Assembly: GCF_004364325.1 (NCBI RefSeq)
Contig: NZ_SOCP01000024.1
Coordinates: 107,930 to 171,929 of the forward strand
Direction of reading: 5' to 3'
From: Actinophytocola oryzae
GTDB taxonomy: Bacteria; Actinomycetota; Actinomycetes; Mycobacteriales; Pseudonocardiaceae
Length of the DNA stretch: 64,000 nucleotides
Notes under the pieces: generated by a model
Databases searched by the model: none
What the model was told of the DNA's origin: nothing
What the model saw: only the letters and a program-made list of their open reading frames with translations
Shown: positions 39,004 to 48,012 of the stretch, piece after piece
Layout of the letters: every line of letters begins with the position of its first letter
How positions within the stretch are numbered: position 1 is the first letter of the stretch
Made by a program: the position numbers and the translations under genes

Positions 39004-41148
39004 TTACCGGATGTCGTTACCTCCGTGGGTCGGATCGGTCGTCAGTGCGAACAGGTCGGTTTCGGTTGTGTCCCAGTTGCTCGACCAGCGGCGGCGGCGC
39101 TCGTTCGCTTGGACGATCCAGTCCGGGCCCTCGGCTGCAACTGCCTCGAGGACGTGTAGTGCGCTCGCCACCCCTGACGTTTGCAGCGCAAGCCTGGCCA
39201 GCTCCGCCTCGTCCTCCAGTTGTGCGTCGCTCAGGTTTCGGAAGTTCTCCATGAGCACAGCAATGTTTTCGCCGCTGACCAGGGTCAGGCGGAACGAGCG
39301 GGTGCGCAGGTGCTCGTTCTCCAGGGTTCCGCCGATGGCGGCTGGGGGTACGTTCCCATGGTTCGCGACCCGGACGCCCTTCTCGTTGACGCTGGCCGAG
39401 GCCAGTGCCTCGTACCGGAAGGAGTTTCTGCGCTCGTTCCTCGCCTTGCCCTGCAGGAAGTCCAGATCCACGGTGATCTGGCGAACGCCACTCTTGGTTA
39501 GCAGGAAGATGTACACCACATAGGTCGAGTACCGGGGCGGTCCGTGTAGTACTCGGGCTCGCATGGCGCCGGGTGCGCCCTCGGTCATCACGATGTGGTC
39601 AACCAGGTCATTGTTGGCCAGCCGCAGCCGGTTGAGCGCCGCGGCCTTGAGGAATGCCTTGTCCATCGCCAGCCAGCGGGCCATCTCCGCATCAGTGGGC
39701 CGGTCTGCCAGCAGCGCCACCCAGTGCTCGTACGCGTGAAGTTCCTCCTCGTAAAGGCTGTCAGCCTCCGCCTGTGCCATCGCGGTCGTGCGGCGTTGCG
39801 CGAGTAAGTCGATCAAGCCCTTGCCCATGTGGAAACCGCCCGCTCCCAGTAGGACGGCGGCCACCGCAGCTCCAGCACCGAGCAGCATCGCCAGGCCTGT
39901 CGCGGCTACCACGCCACCCAACACGGCCAGCGCGGTGACTCGGGTGGACACCACGTAGGCAGCGCGATAGTCGAGGAGACTGCCGGCACGCCACTTCTCG
40001 GCCGCGCGGTCTGCGTGCCACTTGACCAGCCAGCTGATCGCGGGTGCAGGCACCTCGGCATTGCCGTAGAGATTCAGCAACCGCACCTTCAGGTACGCCC
40101 GGACTCCCGAGTTGTCCTGCTGCCAGTTGCCTGCGACATGAGGCCGCGCTTCCTGGAAACGCCTGTCGACGATCGAGTAGAGCTCCTCGACGAACCTCGT
40201 CGATACCCAGTGTCCTGGCGAGACCGGGCGCGGCTGTGCGGCCACCGGCATGTGCTCCCGGTCCTTGGCGACGAGTCTGGCTGCTCGTGCCGCACGGTCG
40301 ACGCTGTTCCGCATCGTCAGGTACCCACCGGCACCCAGCAGCAACACGCCCAAGATCGCGAGGAAGGGCCGGCTCCCGGATGTCGTCAATGAGGTGATCA
40401 GTCCGATGGCGAAGGCGAGACCACCGAGTCCTGCTCGCCGTAGTTGGGCCGTGTCGACGGAGTCTGAGCGCACTTCACCCCTTCTCGGCTGTGCAGGGTC
40501 GGGTTGGAAGAACTTCCACGCCCGTTCCACCCGTCGGGGTTCCATCCGCTCGGCTATCACCCACCGGGCCCCCGTCTCTGCCAGCCTGTTCTGGACCAGG
40601 CCGTTGAGAATTCGGTCGAGATGGCGGGTGATCTCGGACTGTCTGCGCGGCGGCAGCGCGGCGAACTCGGTGAGCGTGCCGTCCATGAGGTGTTGGTCGA
40701 GGTGTCCGTCGATCTGTTGGCCCATGCACTGCAGCAACCGCCACACCACTTCCAGCGCGGTGTACCACTCGTCGGGCTGTACGTTGAAGTTCAGATAGGC
40801 GCGCTTGATGCTCCCGGCTATCTCGCCATCGATCTCGTCGAGGGATCGGTCGCTCAGCACGGCGAGCACGTAGTAGTACACGCGTTGGGTGGTGATGTGT
40901 CCATCCCGCAACAGCGAACGCAGGATCTCCTCGGCATGACGAGGATCCCCTCCATCGAGGTGGTTGACCGCGACGCGGTGCAGCTCGTGCGGGGGAGCGC
41001 TCTGGTTGATGTTGTACACGGACTCGTAGCGGTGGAACGCCGCGTCACCGAACACGGCGCCGATCTGCTGCTCGACGTGTGCTTCGTCGCTGGCGACGTT
41101 CTGGTTCGCCATGTACTGGTATTCGTCTGGACCGAGGTTCCACGTCAT
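39004..41148 (-). CDS. Four-TM protein with N-terminal RHIM/amyloid-like motif
   Basis: A 714-residue protein and last gene of the seven-gene operon. Residues 21-34 read DEAHVEQQIGAVFG, a Q-Q-I-G-containing motif also found at the C-terminus of the preceding protein. Residues about 55-215 are helical and TPR-like (LDGGDPRHAEEILRSLLRDG). Two membrane hairpins lie at about 239-279 and 403-445. A cytoplasmic region with FQEARPHVAGNWQQDN sits between them, and a 270-residue mixed C-terminal domain follows. I infer a membrane-bound receptor or executioner that meets its partner through the short motif. ATG 41148 overlaps the upstream stop (ATGA). The overall family is not recognised. Confidence 0.8.
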   Translation of the reverse strand: MTWNLGPDEYQYMANQNVASDEAHVEQQIGAVFGDAAFHRYESVYNINQSAPPHELHRVAVNHLDGGDPRHAEEILRSLLRDGHITTQRVYYYVLAVLSDRSLDEIDGEIAGSIKRAYLNFNVQPDEWYTALEVVWRLLQCMGQQIDGHLDQHLMDGTLTEFAALPPRRQSEITRHLDRILNGLVQNRLAETGARWVIAERMEPRRVERAWKFFQPDPAQPRRGEVRSDSVDTAQLRRAGLGGLAFAIGLITSLTTSGSRPFLAILGVLLLGAGGYLTMRNSVDRAARAARLVAKDREHMPVAAQPRPVSPGHWVSTRFVEELYSIVDRRFQEARPHVAGNWQQDNSGVRAYLKVRLLNLYGNAEVPAPAISWLVKWHADRAAEKWRAGSLLDYRAAYVVSTRVTALAVLGGVVAATGLAMLLGAGAAVAAVLLGAGGFHMGKGLIDLLAQRRTTAMAQAEADSLYEEELHAYEHWVALLADRPTDAEMARWLAMDKAFLKAAALNRLRLANNDLVDHIVMTEGAPGAMRARVLHGPPRYSTYVVYIFLLTKSGVRQITVDLDFLQGKARNERRNSFRYEALASASVNEKGVRVANHGNVPPAAIGGTLENEHLRTRSFRLTLVSGENIAVLMENFRNLSDAQLEDEAELARLALQTSGVASALHVLEAVAAEGPDWIVQANERRRRWSSNWDTTETDLFALTTDPTHGGNDIR

Positions 41149-42041
41149 TTGGCCGCTCCGTCCTGCAGGGCGCCCATGTGGACTCCGATCTGCTGTCCGA
41201 CCCTGGCGTTGTCCCTCGCTGTGTTGGTGTTGCGGATCTGGGGGAGGTGCGGTCGAGAGGTGGCCTGCGGGGGACTGCCCTTCGGGCCCTGGTCCAGTTG
41301 GCGGTCGAGCTCACCCGCGAGGGTTACCGCGAACGCCGCGGCGTTGCGTGCCGCGATTCGCTGGGAACCTCCCCGGTCCGCTGCCGCCTTGTGCCCGTCG
41401 GCGAGGTCGCTGATGCCTCGGATGGTGGCTGCCGGCACGCCACCGTTCAGATGTCCGGCTAGGGCCAGGCCTGCGCTCTCCATCTCGACGGCCACCGCGT
41501 CGTTGTAGTTGCGCCGCAGCTGTTGGCGAAGCGGTGACTTCGTGGAATTGAGCAGCACGTCGCCTGCCGCGATCGCTTCGAAGTGGACGGACGGTGTGAC
41601 CGCTTCGCCTTCACTGGGGAGCAGTGCGTGCCAACGGTTGCCGCGGGGCAACCGCCGCGCGACCTGGTCGATGGCGTGTGACGTCTCCCATGCACGCGGT
41701 CGTGCGAGGAACTCCTCGTCCTCACTGCGGCCACCGTCGTAGGCGTAAACCTTGGTGGCGGCGATGACATCGCCCAGCTCCAGCCATTCGCGTAGACCAC
41801 CGGCGATGCCGACGAAAAGCACGGCCGAGGGCCTGAACTCGGTGATGGCGCGCTCGGTGAGGGTTGCGGTGGTCAGGCCACCGACACCGATCGTGGCCAG
41901 CGCTACCTGGCAGTTCGGCTGGCACTCGAGGTGTCCGACATCGAACAAGGTGCCGGCTGAATGCGGCTGCACCGTCACGTCCACCACGTGTGGACGTACA
42001 GCCTCGAACTCGACCGACAAAGCCGTCAAGATCACTATCAT
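41145..42041 (-). CDS. Nucleoside-phosphorylase-fold protein with C-terminal RHIM-like motif
   Basis: A 298-residue PNP_UDP_1-superfamily protein. The fold's signatures are complete: LTALSVEFEAV (residues 6-15), VGIAGGL (77-83), AVEMESAGLA (184-193) and TIRGISDLADG (206-216), the last with the catalytic Asp of MTA/SAH nucleosidases. Residues 250-275 are a Pro/Gln linker, and 277-290 read DNARVGQQIGVHMG. Relatives act as housekeeping nucleosidases or as immune effectors that cleave ATP and similar nucleotides (known from Detocs). I start at ATG 42041, which has GGAGTGG nine bases upstream; an in-frame ATG at 42056 lacks this. It is coupled to the 4-TM protein downstream. Confidence 0.88.
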   Translation of the reverse strand: MIVILTALSVEFEAVRPHVVDVTVQPHSAGTLFDVGHLECQPNCQVALATIGVGGLTTATLTERAITEFRPSAVLFVGIAGGLREWLELGDVIAATKVYAYDGGRSEDEEFLARPRAWETSHAIDQVARRLPRGNRWHALLPSEGEAVTPSVHFEAIAAGDVLLNSTKSPLRQQLRRNYNDAVAVEMESAGLALAGHLNGGVPAATIRGISDLADGHKAAADRGGSQRIAARNAAAFAVTLAGELDRQLDQGPKGSPPQATSRPHLPQIRNTNTARDNARVGQQIGVHMGALQDGAAK

Positions 42042-42142
42042 GTAAAGCCACTCCATGCGGGAATCAGATGTTGCCGAGGTGAAGCGGGCGGCGACTCCGC
42101 GGTGCGGCCGGATCGAGCGGGGTTGGCTGGTGACAAAGCTCG

Positions 42143-42652
42143 TTACGTGATGCGTGGGGACAGGTTCTGCTCCTGATGGTTCGACGGGTAGGACAGGCGG
42201 CCGAACCGTCGGGCGGTCGCCTCCGCGACGATTTCCCTGTGGTCGAAGGCAACCGATGTCTCGGGAGCGAGGAACTCGGCAACCCGGAGCCACCGCGCTG
42301 CCTGGGCGTCGCCCGCTCCCCGAACCGCGGGGGCGTCGGCCGTGTACCCGTGGTAGACGACGCTGGCGATCGGGCCGCGTGGGTCACGTCCAGGTTTGTC
42401 GTAGAAGCCCAACCGCCGCAGTCGGTTCCGGTGAATTGCGAGCCCGGTCTCCTCGCCCAGCTCACGCACCGCCGCGTCGGGGGTCCGCTCCCCGGGGTTC
42501 ACGAAACCCCCGGGAAGGGCCAGTGCGGTCCGAAAAGGTTCCTTACCGCGCTCGACGGCGAGGACGAACAGCCTGCCGCCCCGCCTGGTGAAGAGCACGA
42601 CGTCCACCGTGAGTATGCCGCGGATCAGTCGTGTTCTGTGCTTGTCCTTCAT
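42143..42652 (-). CDS. Nudix hydrolase
   Basis: A 169-residue Nudix protein with a perfect box at residues 49-71 (Gx5Ex7REUxEExGU: GGFVNPGE, then AVRELGEETGL). The segment VERGKEPFRTALALPGGFV is shared with ADP-ribose pyrophosphatases and with the Nudix domain of the NrtR-like gene at 49522. It probably hydrolyses ADP-ribose or a related dinucleotide. No winged helix follows, so it is an enzyme and not a regulator. It lies 25 bp after the membrane PNP gene and 101 bp before the soluble one. Confidence 0.9.
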   Translation of the reverse strand: MKDKHRTRLIRGILTVDVVLFTRRGGRLFVLAVERGKEPFRTALALPGGFVNPGERTPDAAVRELGEETGLAIHRNRLRRLGFYDKPGRDPRGPIASVVYHGYTADAPAVRGAGDAQAARWLRVAEFLAPETSVAFDHREIVAEATARRFGRLSYPSNHQEQNLSPRIT

Positions 42653-42677
42653 GTTCCACGATTCCCTTCATTGCGTT

Positions 42678-44585
42678 TCAGCCGAGAAGATCGCCCGGGG
42701 GTGTCCGCAAGGCTCCGATTTCGACCATGTGGATAACGAATCTGGCCGCGTTGCACGCCGCCTCCGCCTGGTGTTCGTCCGTCTTGTCGACTCCGAAGTC
42801 GCTGATCGCCTTGACCAGAATCCACGGCACGCCCGCGTGTCTGGCGGACGCGTGGAATCCCGCGCCCTCCATCTCACACGCCACGGCTCGCTGGTACCTC
42901 TTCCGAAGCTTCGTCACGACCTGCTCGGAGTTCACCAACTTGTTCCAGGACAGGATTTCCCCGTAGTCCACGGCGGCGCCGACCCAGCTCTCCTCGGTCG
43001 CGTGGCAACGGCTCAGCAATGTCGAGTTCGGCTGGAGATTCTCGCCCCGGTCCCACTCGACGATGTCGGTGCCGTCGCCGGTGAGACGCACGTGGTCTAT
43101 GTCATGCACGCGTTGGGAGACCAGAATGTCGCCCGCCTTCTGGGTTTCGGGACGGAGTCCACAACAGATGCCCGCGATGACGGCGTAGTCCGGTTCGAGG
43201 TGTCGGATCGCCGAACCAGTCGCGACGATGGCTCCGCCGGGTGCGTTCGGACCCTGCTCACCTGCCTGCACGACGCAGACCTCGGTGCCCGCGATCATGC
43301 CGACGTCGTACGTGGTGAAGACGCCCGAGAAGTTCCTGATCGCTGGTTTCTTGGTGATCTCCTCCGCGGCGGCGAGCACCGCCCGGCGTTCCGGAGGAGT
43401 TACGGTCATGATCAATACGCGAGTGGCGGTCAATACAGGCCTCATTCTGGCTTCGACAACGTCCAGGGCTGCTTTGTGTGCGCGAATCTGGTTCCTCGCG
43501 GCTGTGATTCCGACTATCGCTGTCATGGGAAGCAGGAAATGGATGATCAGACCGAACGTCACGGCCGTGCTGCCGCTGGGAACGAGACCCGGCACGTCCT
43601 GCCAGAAGAACTGGAAGGCCAACCAGTGCAACGCCTTGCCGTAACTCGTGAGGGCGGACCCGCACGTCGAACCTCCGCAGGACGATCGCTCGTCGCCGAT
43701 GACCATCAGCGGGACGATGAACATCACAGCGACGACCGCCAGGCAATACAGTCGGAAGAACGGGACGTGTTCAGTCCGTTTCTCCTCCTGGTCCCGTTGT
43801 CTGCCGTCCGCCATCAGCAACACCAGCTCGGCACCCGGACCGAACGGCAGGTGGACCCCCGCCGCCGACTCGACGGCCCGCCGCGCGCTATCGGTCGTGA
43901 TGCCCTTCACCTGGCACACCAGGGTGTCCACCACCTCCACATCTCGGGTTCGGCCACCGGACTGGACCGCGATGTCGTGGATCTGCGTGGTGATGAGGCG
44001 TTTCAGGCGATCGCGAACCAGGTCGAGCAGCACGCCGACCCGATCGTCACCCGCTTCGTGCAGTAGCGGAAGCGACCAGTGGCCACTGGCCATGGAGAGG
44101 GTTGCCGCGCGGTCCATGGGCTGCCGACCCGCGGTGACCAGCTGGTAGACGAGCTGGCTGAGCATCACGCTCACCACGTACAGCATGGCGACGAGCACGA
44201 GCATGAGCGCCGCAAGGACGGCCGACCAGGCCGCCGCGACCACGATCGCGAACAGTAGGAGCATCGTCGGGGGCACCGTGAACACGACACGACCCCAGTG
44301 GCGGTCGAGTATGCGCAGCATGCTGAGCCACGCACGCAGCGCGACCTGGGGTTGTGCGATCGCCGCCGGTGGCTCGAGGACCGCGAAGGAGTCCTGTCCG
44401 TGCCACACCAGCCGACCTTCCGCACCGGCGACGTACAGCAGCAGTGCCAACGGTCCCCGGGACCGAGCCAGACCGGTGACATCCCTCGGCCGGATCGTGT
44501 TGACGACCTCCGGTGCGCGAGTCGACCGGCGAACGGCCCTGGCCGCTCGCCTGCAGTCCGCCCACGTGGTCTGAGTCAGTGCCAT
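42678..44585 (-). CDS. Membrane-tethered nucleoside-phosphorylase-fold protein
   Basis: A 635-residue protein. Two membrane helices at about 101-150, one at 277-296 and one at 342-362 precede a C-terminal PNP/MTA-SAH-nucleosidase domain (about 388-630). That domain keeps TPPERRAV, VIAGICCGL (469-477), ACEMEGAGFHASA (569-581) and ILVKAISDFGV (589-599), so the catalytic Asp is present. The region 150-270 between the helix pairs is soluble (VCQVKGITTDSARRAVESAA). GGAAGG lies upstream of ATG 44585. Fusion of this domain to a four-helix membrane anchor points to a membrane-localised effector or sensor, not a salvage enzyme. Confidence 0.87.
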   Translation of the reverse strand: MALTQTTWADCRRAARAVRRSTRAPEVVNTIRPRDVTGLARSRGPLALLLYVAGAEGRLVWHGQDSFAVLEPPAAIAQPQVALRAWLSMLRILDRHWGRVVFTVPPTMLLLFAIVVAAAWSAVLAALMLVLVAMLYVVSVMLSQLVYQLVTAGRQPMDRAATLSMASGHWSLPLLHEAGDDRVGVLLDLVRDRLKRLITTQIHDIAVQSGGRTRDVEVVDTLVCQVKGITTDSARRAVESAAGVHLPFGPGAELVLLMADGRQRDQEEKRTEHVPFFRLYCLAVVAVMFIVPLMVIGDERSSCGGSTCGSALTSYGKALHWLAFQFFWQDVPGLVPSGSTAVTFGLIIHFLLPMTAIVGITAARNQIRAHKAALDVVEARMRPVLTATRVLIMTVTPPERRAVLAAAEEITKKPAIRNFSGVFTTYDVGMIAGTEVCVVQAGEQGPNAPGGAIVATGSAIRHLEPDYAVIAGICCGLRPETQKAGDILVSQRVHDIDHVRLTGDGTDIVEWDRGENLQPNSTLLSRCHATEESWVGAAVDYGEILSWNKLVNSEQVVTKLRKRYQRAVACEMEGAGFHASARHAGVPWILVKAISDFGVDKTDEHQAEAACNAARFVIHMVEIGALRTPPGDLLG

Positions 44586-44639
44586 GGCCGCGTCCTTCCA
44601 GCGGTGCGAGGCTTGAAATGGTGGGAACTGGTGCGCGCC

Positions 44640-45398
44640 CTACGGCGACCGTGGTTCCAGCCGCTGGCCGACCAGATCGGCGAGAGTGTGTCCGAACGCG
44701 ATTGCCGTGCTGTCCGGGTCTGTGCCGTCGAACACTTCCGGCGACGCCGAGGGAAAGGCCACGTTCCACTCCTGCGGGACGGAGATGCCATCGCTCGGGA
44801 CCAGCAGACGGATGTCGTGGATTCCGTACCGGTTCAGCAGGTCGTTGCCGTCGCCTGACGTCTTCGGCAGGTCCGACAGCTGCGCGTCGGACAACAGCAG
44901 GAGCTCGGTGTCACATTTCGACGCCGGGAACGTCGCCACCTGCTCCAGCAACGGACGGAGCAGCGTGGCCGTGCCGTCGGACGTCGACGTCGTCGTGGAG
45001 TCGATCCCGTCGTGCGCGGGCCTCGGCGTCGAGCGGGTGGCAGCGTCGAAGGCGAAGTCGACAACCGCCAGTTCGTCCGTCTTCCGAAGCGTCCGCGGCT
45101 CCCGGGACCAGACGACCAGCTGCGTGAGTGCCTGGTTCCGCGGCTGGGCGAAGGACTGCATCGAACCGGACACGTCCATTCCCACGACCACACGCACGCA
45201 GCGCGGTCCCCGTGGTCCGTTCAGGACGTAACCGCGCAGCTCGTCAGGGCTGTCGCTCGACTCTGGGAGCAACAACCAGCCGATGAGCAGGAGCGTGGTC
45301 ATCGCGGCGAGGGCGAGTAGCCACCGGCGTCGCCTGGCCGGCGGGCTCAGGGTGGGGAGCGGACCCAGGCGCGGGCCTGGGGTCAGCATGACGGACAT
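44640..45398 (-). CDS. TM-anchored von Willebrand factor A protein
   Basis: A 252-residue protein with one N-terminal membrane helix (residues about 25-45) and an extracytoplasmic vWA domain. The MIDAS motif DVSGS is at 75-79, with later FAFDAATRST, GTATLLRPLLEQV and LLLLSDAQLSDL supplying the vWA core and remaining metal-site residues. vWA domains bind protein partners through a divalent metal. ATG 45398 overlaps the preceding stop by one base (TGATG), so it is tightly coupled to the 4-TM protein. Confidence 0.85.
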   Translation of the reverse strand: MSVMLTPGPRLGPLPTLSPPARRRRWLLALAAMTTLLLIGWLLLPESSDSPDELRGYVLNGPRGPRCVRVVVGMDVSGSMQSFAQPRNQALTQLVVWSREPRTLRKTDELAVVDFAFDAATRSTPRPAHDGIDSTTTSTSDGTATLLRPLLEQVATFPASKCDTELLLLSDAQLSDLPKTSGDGNDLLNRYGIHDIRLLVPSDGISVPQEWNVAFPSASPEVFDGTDPDSTAIAFGHTLADLVGQRLEPRSP

Positions 45399-46777
45399 CA
45401 GTGCTCTCCCGGTGTGTCACCGCTGCCGTTCGACAGCGCGTACGGCCGGGTGGGAGCTTCGGGGCCGTGGCTGCCGTTGGGCGGACGTGGTCCTTGCTCG
45501 TCGTCGTCGCGGGGCGGGCTCTCGCCCTGGTGGAGCTCGCGCCAGTAGGTGTCGATCTCGCGGCGAAGGGAGTCCTGGTCGAGTGGGAGCCAGACGGCGA
45601 GATCGTTGACAGCGCCGTCCAGTAGCGGCTGCGGCACCTGCCGCGGCGACTGGCCGAGCGAGACCATCGCCTGGTTCGCCGGAATCCACAGATCCGACGG
45701 GTCCTCGTCAGGGATGGGCCGAAGTGACGAGTCCGGAACGGCGATCATCCAGCTGTGGTCCCTGCGGTCCCACTGCGCGGCGGCGTCCGTGACCAGCCCG
45801 ATGCCGACTGTCGCGATCCGGCCGAGCTGCCCGCGGCGGTACTGCACGGAGGTCCGCAGGGCCATCCACCGCTGGGTGTGGATCTTGTTGGCACGCACGA
45901 CCTTTCGTTCGAGCTTCTCGAACGTCCGCACCGTCCGGCGGTACTGCTCGTGCGACTCCGATGCGAGCACCAGGCGTGCGCACATGTCGACCAGCATCAC
46001 CGCACCGAACACACAGGCCATGGGGAGCGGTGACGCAATCTGGTTGGCCCCGAACTGCTGCTCGGCGGCGTCGAACCGGTCGAACACCAACCAGCTGACG
46101 GCCGTCAGCACCAGCACGAAGACGAAGGCGCCGACGAAGATCCCCAGGTGCCTGCGGCGGCTGATGCCGGGATAGGCCATGAACCACCGATGGCCAAGCT
46201 TGCCGAGCAGCCAGGCCGCGTAGATGCCGACGAACGGAATGAGCAGCGCCAGAAGTACGGCACCGATTCGTTCGGGGGCGTACCACGGATCCCTGCGGTC
46301 GATCGCCTCCGAGAAGGTCGAGTACCAGAAGAAGATCTCGACCACCAGGAAGGTGATCTCGAGCAGGAGCAGGACACGCGCCGAGACCAAGGGGCGGTAG
46401 GCGTCGAACCACCGTGCCTTCTCACCGTCGGACGGCGTCCCCACCTCCACCGCTTGCGTCGTGGGTCGGATGGCGCGCTCCCGCAACGGTAACTTCTTGA
46501 GCTTCTGTAGGGCCGCGAGCGCGTCGTGTGCTGAGCTGACCAGTTTCTCGCTCAGCTTCTTGAGATCAGTGCGTGCACGCTGGTCTTCCCGGAGCTCCTC
46601 GTGTATGACCCGGTTCTGTACGGCGGCTTCCGCATCCGACAGGTCGGGCGGCGTCCTGCGTGCGGTCGTGCCACGCTCGTGCGAGATCTTCAGGAGCCCG
46701 GTCAGGTCCCGTTCGACTCGCCCCGAGCCGGGGCGCGGGCGTCGGGAGAACATTCTCGACAGAGTGGGGAACTTCAC
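45398..46777 (-). CDS. Four-TM membrane protein with N-terminal coiled coil
   Basis: A 459-residue protein. Residues about 45-95 are a charged helical region (DAEAAVQNRVIHEELREDQR, TDLKKLSEKLVSSAHDALAA), followed by four membrane helices between about 130 and 272. A cytoplasmic part (RTVRTFEKLERKVVRANKIH, QRWMALRTSVQYRRGQLGRI) and a disordered Pro/Gly tail end it. I start at GTG 46777, which overlaps the OmpA-gene stop (GTGA); a TTG nine bases upstream is the alternative. No family recognised. By position it forms the membrane core for the two vWA-type partners. Confidence 0.75.
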   Translation of the reverse strand: MKFPTLSRMFSRRPRPGSGRVERDLTGLLKISHERGTTARRTPPDLSDAEAAVQNRVIHEELREDQRARTDLKKLSEKLVSSAHDALAALQKLKKLPLRERAIRPTTQAVEVGTPSDGEKARWFDAYRPLVSARVLLLLEITFLVVEIFFWYSTFSEAIDRRDPWYAPERIGAVLLALLIPFVGIYAAWLLGKLGHRWFMAYPGISRRRHLGIFVGAFVFVLVLTAVSWLVFDRFDAAEQQFGANQIASPLPMACVFGAVMLVDMCARLVLASESHEQYRRTVRTFEKLERKVVRANKIHTQRWMALRTSVQYRRGQLGRIATVGIGLVTDAAAQWDRRDHSWMIAVPDSSLRPIPDEDPSDLWIPANQAMVSLGQSPRQVPQPLLDGAVNDLAVWLPLDQDSLRREIDTYWRELHQGESPPRDDDEQGPRPPNGSHGPEAPTRPYALSNGSGDTPGEH

Positions 46778-48012
46778 GACTGGCAACCCTCTGGTCCGAG
46801 AACGATCTCGACGCGGCGGTTGCGTGCGGCGGCGCCCTCGTCGTGCAGGCCGCCGGGGAACTCGTCGACGAGTGGTTCACTGGCGCCGAGCGCCTCGGGG
46901 CGCAGGCGCGACTGGTCCATGCCGAGCGCCACGAGCCGCTGTGCGACCGCGTCGGCGCGCTCCCGTGATTTCTGTTGTTGACCCGCGGTGCTTCCGTAGG
47001 CCGCCGCGTGCCCGACGATTCTGGCCGACCAGGTCGGATGCTGATGTAGCTGGTCCGCCACGCGCTGGAGCGTCACGTCGGCGTCCGGTTGCAACAGGGC
47101 ACTGTTGCCCGCGAACAGCAACCCGCCCGGCACGCTGATCTCGACGGCACAACCCGCGGTGACCGTCGTGATCTCCGGGACCTGAAGCTGGTCGGCCGGC
47201 CGCTGGTCCTGTACATCTCGGTGTCGGCCCGACCTGGAGTCGAACGTCACCTTGGCGCCGGCCGTCTTCAGCGCGGCGGACCACATCTCCTGCAGGTTCG
47301 CGCGCAAGGGCTGGGGCAGTGGCGGATTGGTCTCACCGAGTCCCGTCCACAGGATGGTGGCGTCATGAAGTTCCGGGGCGAGTGCACCCGCTGCCTGCAG
47401 GTTCTTCGCAAGGGCCTCGGCGTCGGCGTCGAACCGGAGCTCGTTCGCGTCGAACGGCGGGACGTTGTTGACACCGTCGGACACCACCACGATCTGCACG
47501 GGCTTCTGTCGTGCTGCCATCTGCACCGCGTCGAGCACCGCGCTGCCGGGGCCGGTCGGCAGCATGTTGGACTGTCCGGCCCAGAGACCGACACATTTGA
47601 TCATCATGGGCCGCGCCCTGTCGGCGACGGCGGTGTCCTCACCTGGATAGGGATCGAGGGCGATCTCGCGGACGATCCTCTGCGGCCGTCCCGCCCCTTC
47701 CACGGGGACGAGGAGCACCTGGTCACCGCGCTTCTGGGCGACCTCGAGTGCTGCCTCGGCGGCTTGCGGCAGCCCGTCGGTGGCGGACGACCGCGTGTTG
47801 TCCACGACGAGGGCGATGGCCTTCGCGTTGGGGGCAATGGTCGTGCCCGGGGCCTTCAGACAGTCCGCGGCGCCGACCGCGCCCGGCTCTCCTGCGTCGG
47901 CGTCGGTTCCACAGGCTGTCAGGGGAAGGACAGAAAAGAGGAGCACGAGCAGGACCAGGAGCCATCGTGGCATGACGGATCCGCGGGTGGGGAACTTCAA
48001 CTGTCGGAACAT
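46774..48012 (-). CDS. Lipoprotein with vWA-like and OmpA domains
   Basis: A 412-residue exported lipoprotein. The signal peptide ends in lipobox LTAC (Cys34). A vWA-like domain follows (AIALVVDNTRSSATDGLPQA, with the MIDAS reduced to DNTRSS, then QIVVVSDGVNN). The last 120 residues are an OmpA/MotB peptidoglycan-binding domain (FAGNSALLQPDADVTLQRVA, ERADAVAQRLVALGMDQSRL, AARNRRVEIVL). It would sit outside the membrane gripping the wall. Start ATG 48012 has GAAGGTGAG upstream. It is the first gene of the operon, about 76 bases from the predicted transcription start. Confidence 0.85.
   Translation of the reverse strand: MFRQLKFPTRGSVMPRWLLVLLVLLFSVLPLTACGTDADAGEPGAVGAADCLKAPGTTIAPNAKAIALVVDNTRSSATDGLPQAAEAALEVAQKRGDQVLLVPVEGAGRPQRIVREIALDPYPGEDTAVADRARPMMIKCVGLWAGQSNMLPTGPGSAVLDAVQMAARQKPVQIVVVSDGVNNVPPFDANELRFDADAEALAKNLQAAGALAPELHDATILWTGLGETNPPLPQPLRANLQEMWSAALKTAGAKVTFDSRSGRHRDVQDQRPADQLQVPEITTVTAGCAVEISVPGGLLFAGNSALLQPDADVTLQRVADQLHQHPTWSARIVGHAAAYGSTAGQQQKSRERADAVAQRLVALGMDQSRLRPEALGASEPLVDEFPGGLHDEGAAARNRRVEIVLGPEGCQS

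Noticed and set aside
44640..48012. Zorya-type defence (ZorA/ZorB) in the OmpA + 4-TM pair
   Set aside because: The OmpA protein is a secreted lipoprotein with a vWA domain, not a MotB-like inner-membrane protein, and no ZorC/D/E homologue is present.
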